Assembly: GCA_021802595.1 (NCBI GenBank)
Contig: JAJZRT010000008.1
Span: 1,058 to 25,596 of the forward strand
DNA from: Pseudomonadota bacterium
GTDB taxonomy: Bacteria > Pseudomonadota > Gammaproteobacteria > Burkholderiales > Thiobacillaceae
Length of the DNA stretch: 24,539 bases
Direction of reading: 5' to 3'
Part shown: piece by piece, positions 1 to 6,692 of the stretch
Position numbering within the stretch: the stretch's first letter is position 1
How the letters are laid out: each line of letters starts with the position of its first letter
Made by a program: the position numbers and the translations under genes
Notes under the pieces: generated by a model
Databases searched by the model: none
Told to the model about the DNA's origin: nothing
Seen by the model: only the letters and a program-made list of their open reading frames with translations

Positions 1-3000
1 GGCAAATCTCTGTGCTTCCAGTTACCGGCCTTGGCACGTTACTACCGCAACGGCAGCCTGACCGTTGTCGTGTCACCGCTGCAGTCACTGATGAAGGACC
101 AGGTCGACAACCTGGAGAAGCGCGGCATCACATGTGCGGGCTACCTGAACAGCCTGTTGAACCCGATGGAACGGCGGGTCATGCTCGACAAGCTGCGCCT
201 GGGAGATCTGGGACTGATCTTTGTTGCTCCTGAACAGTTTCGCAGCACGGCATTTGCAAATGCCCTGGCGCATCGGGAGATCGGTGGATGGGTGTTCGAT
301 GAAGCGCACTGCCTGTCCAAGTGGGGGCACGACTTTCGACCAGACTATCTTTACGTGTCGCGCTTTATCAAGGCACGTCAGAAAGATACACCGTCACCGA
401 TCTACTGCTTTACGGCCACTGCGAAGCCGGATGTGGTCGAGGATATTCGGAACCACTTCACTAAACGCCTCGGGGTAAGCCTTGAAGTGCTAGCAGGCGG
501 AGTGAGGCGCGACAACCTGGCTTATGAGGTTCGCGCGGTCAACCCCCAAGCCAAGTATCCTGAAGTACTCCGTTTGTTGCAGGAGGCCTTACGCGAGGAA
601 GGTGGCGCAATTGTCTTCTGTGCAAGGCAGAAAACAGTCGAAGAATTGGCAGCCTTCTTGAAGGAGGCCGGCCTTGAGTGCGGCTATTTTCATGGCGGGA
701 TGCTGCCGACCGAGAAACGAAGCGTGCAGGAAGCCTTTCTGACGGGGGAACTGCGTGTCATTGCCGCGACGAACGCTTTCGGCATGGGCGTGGACAAGGC
801 GGACGTTCGCTTGGTGATTCACCTAGATACCCCGGGGTCGCTGGAGAACTATCTTCAGGAGGCGGGACGGGCTGGGCGAGACCAGGATCCGGCCCGCTGT
901 CTTCTGCTCTATGACGATGCCGACCTCGATGTCCAGTTTCGACTGCTCAAGAATGCACGTCTGACGCAACATGATATCCACGCCATTCTGAAAGCCTTGC
1001 GTCAGATCGAGCGCAAGGATCGCAGCGAAGGCTCTGTCGTCGTCACCAGCGGCGAGATCCTGCTCGAAATCCCGGAGAAGCTGCGCATCGACCCCGATGC
1101 CTCAGATGCGGATACCAAGGTTAGGATTGCCGTCGCATGGCTCGAAGAAGCCAGGCTGCTGGAGCGCCATGAGAACCACACCCGCGTGTTTCCGGGCAGC
1201 CTGCAAGTAAGTAGTTTGGAAGAGGCGGAAGCCGTTCTCCGCAAGAAACTGGGGCCCAATACGGCAATCGAGCCATATCTATCCATCCTGTCGATCCTCA
1301 TCCAGGCTGAAGATGACGAAGGGCTGTCGACCGACGAACTGATGTTGGCCACCGGGATGGATTCGCACAAGCTGCAATCGATGCTACGCGATCTGGATCG
1401 GCTGAAGCTACTGTCCAATGATACGGAGATCGGGGTAACGCTCTATAAAGACCCCGATACCGTGGAGCGGCTGGAGGCATTGTGCAAGTTGGAAGATGCC
1501 CTCTTGGCTAATCTGCGCGAAGCGGCACCAGATGCCGATCAGGAAAACTGGCAGATCCTGAATGTTCGCCGCCTGTGCGACACCTTGCGACGCGATACTC
1601 AGGTTGATTTTGATCCGGAGAAACTTTCTCGGCTTCTAAAGTCATTTGCCGAAGCCTTTGGCGGCGGGCCGGGACAGCGTGGCTTCTTCGCCTTGCGGCC
1701 AGCGGGCATGGACAACCGTTACATCAAGCTGCTGCGCAGTTGGCAAGACATCGAAACTATCCGCCAGCGGCGCATGAAATTGGCCAAGGCGCTCGTTACT
1801 CAATTTCTGACCTGGCGGCAGGGCAACAATCTTCTCGTTACCTGCCGGCAAGGAGACCTTGAGGCAAGCCTCCAGACCGACATTACTTTGCAGGATCTGG
1901 AAATTCGCGACTGGAACATTGCTCTGGCGGCCAGCCTGATCTATCTCGATACCAATGAGGTGCTGCATCTCTCGCGCGGCAAAGCGGTGTTCCGTTCGGC
2001 TATGAGCATCGCCCTGAATGCCGAGGCCAGGCGACGCCAGTTCAAGAAATCCGACTACGCCGAACTGGATCTGCACTACAAGGACAAGATCGTCCAGGTG
2101 CATGTAATGGCGGAGTATGCACGGCTGGCCCTAGGCAAGGTTCGGGCGGCGATGGAGTTCATCGAAGACTACTTCAGCATGGACCGTAGCGGATTCGTGC
2201 GACGCTACTTTGCCGGCCGGAAGGATGTGCTGGAAATGGCGACCACGGAGGCGTCGCACCGCCGCATACTGACCGATCTGCAAAACCCGGAGCAACAGGC
2301 CATTGTTGCGACGTCTATCGAAGGCAATCATCTCGTGCTGGCGGGGCCAGGTTCCGGCAAAACCCGCGTCATCGTTCATCGAGTCGCCTGGCTGCTGCGC
2401 GAATGCATGGTCTTGCCGGACGAGATCATGGTGCTGGCGTACAACCGTTCGGCGGCAGTCGAAATCCGACGTCGGCTTTGGGCACTCGTCGGGCCGGATG
2501 CTGGTGGGGTAGTCGTCCAGACCATTCATGGTCTGGCGATGCGACTGACCGGAACTAGTTTTGCCGTGGCGGCCGAACGTGGTGAAAAGCCTCAGTTCGA
2601 TACGGTCATCAAGGCCGCAACGGAGCGATTGCGTAAAGCCGAACAAGGTGACGAGATCGGCCCATCGGTACAACGCGACCGAGTTCTGTCAGGTCTGCGT
2701 TTCCTGCTGGTCGATGAGTATCAGGACATCAATGGCGATCACTACGAACTGATCAGCGCACTGGCGGGACGGACGCTCAATAGCGAGGAAGACAAGCTTT
2801 CACTGATGGTGGTTGGAGACGACGACCAGAACATCTACGCCTTCGATGGCGCCAGTGTGCGCTACATCCGCCAGTTCGAGACGGACTACAAGGCACGTCG
2901 CTATCACCTCGTTGAAAACTACCGTTCGACATCCCACATCATCGACTGCGCCAACCAGCTGATTGCGCGTGCCCGCGAGCGCATGAAGGCGGATCAGGCG

Positions 3001-4176
3001 ATCCGCATCAACCACGCTCGGCGCGATCAGCCTGCCGGTGGAGACTATGCGCGCATCGACCCGGTGGCCGCCGGGCGCGTGCATATTCTTGAAGTCCCTG
3101 AGAATTCCAACATTGCGGTGCAAATTGCGCTGGCAGAGCTTGAACGTCTCAATGGATTGAGCGGTTCGGGCGCTGAATGGGGGCGTTTCGCCGTCATCGC
3201 CCGTCGCTGGGATGATCTGGAACCTTTGGCGGCTTTGTGTCGATTGCGGGGGATTCCCGTCCGGCTGCTTCGGGACAACCATACGCCAGACATTCATGCC
3301 ACACGAGAGGGGGATCAGTTGTTGTCCTTGCTGCGCGAGGAGTTCAGGCAAGCACGACGGTCGAGGGTATTGCTGCGCAGTGGCACACTGTCACGATGGT
3401 TCAGGCGCCGCTACGGATCTACCGTCGAAAGCCTGATCGAGCATCCCCAACGGGCGGCATTGGCACAGTTCATCGTCGAATGTGAGTCGGTTGCGCCGGG
3501 AAGCGAGCAGGTCGTCCAAAACCTAATCGAATCAATCTACGAATACGGCTCCGGCGGAAGGAATGTCTCAGGTGACCGGCCCAATGGCCCCCTGGTTCTG
3601 ATGACAGCGCATCGGGCCAAGGGACTCGAATTCGACCATGTGCTGATTCTCGACGGCGGTGGATGGTCCGATGCCAATGACGAAGAGCGACGCCTGTTCT
3701 ATGTGGCCATGACGCGGGCTCGCAAGACCCTTACTGTCTGTGAAAGCAGCGGCGGCCATCATGCCTTTATGCGCGATCTCGGACAGTTACCTTTGCGCTC
3801 CAGACCTGGCGGCTTTGAAATCGATCACAGGCTTGCTCATCGAACCTGGATTGCCGACCCGGAACAGATCGTGTTGTCCTGGCCAGGATACTTTTCTGCG
3901 ACGGCAGCGATACACAAAGCAATCGCTGCAATTGACGTTGGTAGTTCATTGGAGTTACGTCCGCGATCAGATGGCAAACCGGGATGGGAAATCGCAGACT
4001 CCAAAGGGGTCGCGGTGACTCGGATGGCGCAGAAATTCACTCCACCAACAGGGAAAATCATCAATGTGCGAGTGTCAGCCATTCTGGCCAGGAAAGCCAA
4101 GGATGGCGATGCTGCCAATCTCAAGTGCAAGAGTTGGGAACTGGTATTACCGGAGATCGAGTATCTGCCTGGATAG
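1..4176 (+). CDS. RecQ-UvrD fused DNA helicase, 5' end outside the window
   Basis: The visible 1391 residues hold two complete helicase engines. The first is a RecQ-type SF2 domain. The reading frame is open to base 1, which starts inside motif I (GKSLCFQLPA), followed by DEAH at about residues 100-103, FTATAK and QEAGRAGRD at about 286-294. The zinc-binding cysteines that normally follow the RecQ core are not evident. The second is a UvrD/Rep-type SF1 domain: AGPGSGKT at about 781-788, VDEYQD at about 904-909, GDDDQNIYAF, VENYRST, TAHRAKGLEF from about 1202 and VAMTRARK from about 1235. Both families unwind DNA 3' to 5' in repair and recombination. A TTG at base 31 is not the start because motif I lies before it. 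E. coli RecQ and Rep are each about half this size, so this is a true fusion. It is probably a host gene flanking the element, though a defence role is possible. Confidence 0.93.
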   Translation, partial: GKSLCFQLPALARYYRNGSLTVVVSPLQSLMKDQVDNLEKRGITCAGYLNSLLNPMERRVMLDKLRLGDLGLIFVAPEQFRSTAFANALAHREIGGWVFDEAHCLSKWGHDFRPDYLYVSRFIKARQKDTPSPIYCFTATAKPDVVEDIRNHFTKRLGVSLEVLAGGVRRDNLAYEVRAVNPQAKYPEVLRLLQEALREEGGAIVFCARQKTVEELAAFLKEAGLECGYFHGGMLPTEKRSVQEAFLTGELRVIAATNAFGMGVDKADVRLVIHLDTPGSLENYLQEAGRAGRDQDPARCLLLYDDADLDVQFRLLKNARLTQHDIHAILKALRQIERKDRSEGSVVVTSGEILLEIPEKLRIDPDASDADTKVRIAVAWLEEARLLERHENHTRVFPGSLQVSSLEEAEAVLRKKLGPNTAIEPYLSILSILIQAEDDEGLSTDELMLATGMDSHKLQSMLRDLDRLKLLSNDTEIGVTLYKDPDTVERLEALCKLEDALLANLREAAPDADQENWQILNVRRLCDTLRRDTQVDFDPEKLSRLLKSFAEAFGGGPGQRGFFALRPAGMDNRYIKLLRSWQDIETIRQRRMKLAKALVTQFLTWRQGNNLLVTCRQGDLEASLQTDITLQDLEIRDWNIALAASLIYLDTNEVLHLSRGKAVFRSAMSIALNAEARRRQFKKSDYAELDLHYKDKIVQVHVMAEYARLALGKVRAAMEFIEDYFSMDRSGFVRRYFAGRKDVLEMATTEASHRRILTDLQNPEQQAIVATSIEGNHLVLAGPGSGKTRVIVHRVAWLLRECMVLPDEIMVLAYNRSAAVEIRRRLWALVGPDAGGVVVQTIHGLAMRLTGTSFAVAAERGEKPQFDTVIKAATERLRKAEQGDEIGPSVQRDRVLSGLRFLLVDEYQDINGDHYELISALAGRTLNSEEDKLSLMVVGDDDQNIYAFDGASVRYIRQFETDYKARRYHLVENYRSTSHIIDCANQLIARARERMKADQAIRINHARRDQPAGGDYARIDPVAAGRVHILEVPENSNIAVQIALAELERLNGLSGSGAEWGRFAVIARRWDDLEPLAALCRLRGIPVRLLRDNHTPDIHATREGDQLLSLLREEFRQARRSRVLLRSGTLSRWFRRRYGSTVESLIEHPQRAALAQFIVECESVAPGSEQVVQNLIESIYEYGSGGRNVSGDRPNGPLVLMTAHRAKGLEFDHVLILDGGGWSDANDEERRLFYVAMTRARKTLTVCESSGGHHAFMRDLGQLPLRSRPGGFEIDHRLAHRTWIADPEQIVLSWPGYFSATAAIHKAIAAIDVGSSLELRPRSDGKPGWEIADSKGVAVTRMAQKFTPPTGKIINVRVSAILARKAKDGDAANLKCKSWELVLPEIEYLPG

Positions 4177-4617
4177 ATGACAGCGAATGGTTGTACAGAG
4201 AGACGCTAAATTGAGAGTTGCCTTCTCTGCCTATCCCACTCCACCGGAAAAGGCAGCAGCAACTCTTTAACCGTCATCTGCGCCGGCTGTCTGCCATCCA
4301 GAATTGCTTCAATAATATCCGGTGCCAGCAGCACCAGCCGGTAATACCGGCTGACAAACGACGCCCCGATCTTCTCCGACCGCGCGATGTCGTCAAGGCA
4401 GGTGTAAGTCCCGTTCTCCAGCAGTTTCTGCCACCGGAATGCCCTGGCGATCGATTTGATCATCGTGTTGTCGATGGTGGCGGCAGGCACGGGATGGCCG
4501 TGGGATCCGTCAGGCAGCACGATAACCTTGCGCCCACCACGCTTCTTGAAGGCCATCGGGATCTCGATCGAGATGACGTCTGTGCCCATCACGCCGCTTT
4601 CTTCCATTCGCTGTCAT
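4177..4617. repeat. 14-bp inverted repeat flanking the small HTH gene
   Basis: ATGACAGCGAATGG lies at 4177-4190, one base after the helicase stop codon. Its exact reverse complement lies at 4604-4617, inside the last codons of the recombinase gene (encoding NDSEW). A 14-bp exact match within about 440 bp is unlikely by chance. The arms bracket the whole 4206-4589 gene at what looks like the left edge of the element. It could be an attachment-site or inversion footprint or a small duplication; the sequence alone does not decide. Confidence 0.45.
4206..4589 (-). CDS. Small ParB-like helix-turn-helix protein downstream of the serine recombinase
   Basis: A 127-aa protein with a central HTH: CLDDIARSEKIGASFVSRYY is followed by RLVLLAPDIIEAILDGRQP, the pattern of ParB-type DNA-binding domains. 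Small HTH proteins of this type are found directly after proteobacterial large serine recombinases. They are plausible accessory or directionality factors, but that role is inferred. The ATG at 4589 is chosen because it shares its A with the recombinase TGA (TGATG), a classic translational coupling. An in-frame ATG at 4607, inside the recombinase gene, would add six residues but lacks a Shine-Dalgarno. It is the last gene of its operon and ends 30 bp from the convergent helicase gene, so it probably marks the left edge of the element. Confidence 0.8.
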   Translation of the reverse strand: MGTDVISIEIPMAFKKRGGRKVIVLPDGSHGHPVPAATIDNTMIKSIARAFRWQKLLENGTYTCLDDIARSEKIGASFVSRYYRLVLLAPDIIEAILDGRQPAQMTVKELLLPFPVEWDRQRRQLSI

Positions 4618-5935
4618 TGAGCATCGACTGAACCAGATCGCGCATGCCGGTCGTCTTCATATCGATCTTGATGCCGGTCGGACTGACCGTGACCTTGTCG
4701 ACGAGCAGGTGCGTGATTTTCGACTGCTCGGCCGGGAACAACTCGTCCCAAACCGCCTCGATCGATAGCAGGGTCTGGATCGTCTGCTGCTCATCGGTCT
4801 CCGGCGCCAACTTCTGCACCTCACCGACTGCCTGGGCAATGATCTCCGGGGCCTGGAGAATCCTGCGCACCTGATCGACCACCTTGGCATCGATGTCACC
4901 GGCAGGCACCCGGGCAATCTCGCAAGCATCCTTGCCGATCTTGATCGATGCCGTATTCACGTAGTAGCGGTACCGCTTGCCGTTCTTCACGCTGTGGCCG
5001 GGCGTCATGGCATAGCCATCGCTGGCGAAGATCAGCCCCTTCAACAAAGCTGGTGCCCGGCTCGGCCGGTTGATCTGTGCACGCTTGGCAACGTCCTTGC
5101 GTGCCAGCGTTTCCTGCACCTGATCCCAGAGAACCTTGTCGATGATCGGTTCGTGTTCGCCGGGGTAGTGCTTGCCTTTGTAGGCGGCGATACCGATCAC
5201 CACCGGGTTCTTGAGCAACTTGTACAGATAACCCTTGTCGATCAGCCGGCCGGGACGATCCTTTTCCTTGAGGGTCTTCCAGGACTTGGTCATCACCCCT
5301 TCGGCCCTCAGTTGCCTGGCCAGCGTCGTCATCGACCCAATGGCGATAAAGCTCTCAAAAATCCGCTTCACCAGTTTGGCCTCGGCAGGATTCGGGACAA
5401 GCTTGCGCTCGACCACGTCGTAGCCGAGTGGCGGCATGCCACCCATCCAGATACCGCGCTGCCGTGCCGAGGCGATTTTGTCCCGTACCCGTTCGCCCGC
5501 CAGTTCCCGCTCGAACTGGGCGAAGCTGAGCAGGATGTTCAGCGTCAGCCGCCCCATGCTGGTCGTGGTGTTGAAGGACTGCGTGACCGACACGAAGGTC
5601 ACCCGCTGCTCGTCGAACAGTTCGACCAGTTTGGCGAAGTCGGCCAGCGAGCGTGACAGCCGGTCGATCTTGTAGACGACGATGACATCGACCAGCCCCT
5701 CACGAATGTCGGCCAGCAGTCGCTGCAGGCCGGGACGGTTGAGGTTGCCGCCGGTAAATCCGCCATCATCGTAGGCATCGCGCAAGGCCACCCAGCCTTC
5801 CGACTTCTGCGAGGCGACGTAGGCCAGGCAGGCATCGCGCTGGGCGTCGAGCGAGTTGTAGTTCTGGTCGAGTCCTTCCTCGGTCGACTTGCGGGTGTAA
5901 ATCGCGCAGCGCATCTTGCGCAGTACCTCGGTCAT
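4589..5935 (-). CDS. Large serine recombinase (site-specific integrase/resolvase)
   Basis: A 448-aa protein. The N-terminal resolvase domain has RCAIYTRKS with the nucleophile at Ser17 and the YKIDRLSRSL motif around residues 88-97. The recombinase domain follows (PLGYDVVERKLVPNPAEAK). Serine integrases cut attP and attB with 2-bp staggers and rejoin them by subunit rotation, so this is the likely integrase of the element. The zinc-ribbon segment is atypical: the place where a CxxC pair is usual reads LLKGLIFASDGYAMTPGHS, without cysteines. The ATG at 5935 is chosen because AGGAGG precedes it and it overlaps the DUF2924 stop (ATGA). The reading frame is open for 41 further codons upstream, but those are out-of-frame DUF2924 sequence. 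Confidence 0.93.
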   Translation of the reverse strand: MTEVLRKMRCAIYTRKSTEEGLDQNYNSLDAQRDACLAYVASQKSEGWVALRDAYDDGGFTGGNLNRPGLQRLLADIREGLVDVIVVYKIDRLSRSLADFAKLVELFDEQRVTFVSVTQSFNTTTSMGRLTLNILLSFAQFERELAGERVRDKIASARQRGIWMGGMPPLGYDVVERKLVPNPAEAKLVKRIFESFIAIGSMTTLARQLRAEGVMTKSWKTLKEKDRPGRLIDKGYLYKLLKNPVVIGIAAYKGKHYPGEHEPIIDKVLWDQVQETLARKDVAKRAQINRPSRAPALLKGLIFASDGYAMTPGHSVKNGKRYRYYVNTASIKIGKDACEIARVPAGDIDAKVVDQVRRILQAPEIIAQAVGEVQKLAPETDEQQTIQTLLSIEAVWDELFPAEQSKITHLLVDKVTVSPTGIKIDMKTTGMRDLVQSMLNDSEWKKAA

Positions 5936-6378
5936 GCCAGTCCTCCAGCCTTCTTGAGCCCGAAGAATGCCCACCCGTTCCAGACGGTGCCGGTGATCTG
6001 CCGGGCGATGTGCGACAAGGACTTGTAGGGGCGCCCCTGGTATTCGAAATGGTCGCAATGGACGATCACCTCATGGGCGGCACCCTGCCATTCGCGGATC
6101 AACTTGGTGCCGGCGATCGGGCGTCCATCGACGCGGCGGCTGCGCACCCTGGGGTTGCCGCCATCCAGTTGTTCGCCGAGTTCCTCCAGCCGCTTGATCG
6201 TCGCCGGCTTGAGTCCGCCGTAGGCCAGCTCCTGGATCCGGTAGGCCAGGCGGTTTTCCAGATGGCGGCGGTTGTAGGCAGGTGGCTCGGTCTGATACAG
6301 ATCCCGCCATGTCTGCTTGAGTTTGTCGATCGGCATCGCCCTGAGGGCGACGATGCGTTGCAATACCTTGTCTGTCAC
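5932..6378 (-). CDS. DUF2924 family protein
   Basis: A 148-aa basic protein recognised as DUF2924 by its N-terminal pattern (LRAMPIDKLKQTWRDLYQ, then a YNRRHLENRLAYRIQELAYG helix) and its C-terminal LIREWQGAAHEVIVHCDHFE and GRPYKSLSHIARQITGT segments. The C-terminal part resembles a small DNA-binding fold. DUF2924 genes are regularly found directly before large serine recombinases in proteobacterial mobile elements, but no biochemical role is established. The start is the GTG at 6378, which overlaps the previous TGA (GTGA) and has AAAGGAGA upstream. It overlaps the recombinase start by 4 bp, so the three genes are co-translated. A copy of the 15-bp repeated element lies 33 bases before this start. 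Confidence 0.88.
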   Translation of the reverse strand: MTDKVLQRIVALRAMPIDKLKQTWRDLYQTEPPAYNRRHLENRLAYRIQELAYGGLKPATIKRLEELGEQLDGGNPRVRSRRVDGRPIAGTKLIREWQGAAHEVIVHCDHFEYQGRPYKSLSHIARQITGTVWNGWAFFGLKKAGGLA

Positions 6379-6593
6379 TGCGTCTCTCCTTTGGTAACCA
6401 GGACGCAGTCATGAACGCGCTGTTCGGTACGGTTATCAAGGTCTTTCTGGCGCTGATGGAGGCGCACGACGCCGTGGGCCAGGATGATGGCGATGGCGCG
6501 GATCGGGGGGATGGCTTTGTTCTGCGGCGATGACAGCGCTTCGCCGGGACGATCCAGGAATTGCTGTACCGAATAGGAAGATTGCGTTGCCAT
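6375..6593 (-). CDS. Small protein of unknown function, first gene of the recombinase operon
   Basis: A 72-aa protein I do not recognise. It starts MATQSSYSVQQFLDRPGEAL and has a hydrophobic stretch IRAIAIILAHGVVRL, too short and too basic-flanked to call a membrane segment with confidence. The main support is context: its TGA overlaps the DUF2924 GTG, as in the rest of the operon, and the only plausible control region of the operon lies just before it. Its C-terminal codons contain copy A of the 15-bp repeated element, read as EQRVH, so part of this coding region may double as a control site for DUF2924. Moderate confidence that it is translated. Confidence 0.6.
   Translation of the reverse strand: MATQSSYSVQQFLDRPGEALSSPQNKAIPPIRAIAIILAHGVVRLHQRQKDLDNRTEQRVHDCVLVTKGETQ
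6411..6425 (-). promoter_or_regulatory. Repeated 15-bp element, copy A (upstream of DUF2924)
   Basis: Reads GAACAGCGCGTTCAT on the - strand, with its nearest edge 33 bases before the DUF2924 GTG. It is identical to copies C and D and one base from copy B. The core has GAAC and GTTC half-sites in inverted orientation with a 5-base centre, as expected of a dimeric repressor or activator site. This copy lies inside the coding sequence of the 72-aa protein. Confidence 0.55.
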
Positions 6594-6601
6594 TGGGTAT
6601 C

Positions 6602-6624
6602 CAGACGGTGATTCAAACCGTCTG
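6602..6624. promoter_or_regulatory. Perfect 8-bp inverted repeat upstream of the recombinase operon
   Basis: CAGACGGT (6602-6609) and ACCGTCTG (6617-6624) are separated by 7 bases, centred about 20 bp before the ATG of the 72-aa protein. A perfect palindrome in the 97-bp gap ahead of an integrase operon fits an operator for a dimeric regulator. A 5'UTR hairpin is the alternative. There is no T-tract, so it is not a terminator. Confidence 0.55.
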
Positions 6625-6677
6625 AAATACTATGGCGTATCGTCCGAACAGGTGAGCAACGTAGGGTAACGTTTAGA

Positions 6678-6692
6678 GCATTTGGCCACTTC
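6678..6692. repeat. 15-bp direct repeat, left copy (partner at 19083-19097)
   Basis: GCATTTGGCCACTTC occurs here, overlapping the stop codon of the 750-aa gene by two bases, and again in the same orientation at 19083-19097. The two copies enclose the toxin-like operon and the whole replication module (about 12.4 kb). It may be a trace of insertion of that block, or a remnant of an IS21-like end, where TTTGGCC repeats occur; the sequence does not decide. Confidence 0.4.

Noticed and set aside
31..33. TTG as the start of the helicase gene
   Set aside because: The frame is open to base 1 and encodes the RecQ Walker A motif before this codon, so the gene is truncated by the window edge.
5936..6058. 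41-codon N-terminal extension of the serine recombinase
   Set aside because: It is DUF2924 sequence read out of frame; the ATG at 5935 has AGGAGG and an ATGA overlap.
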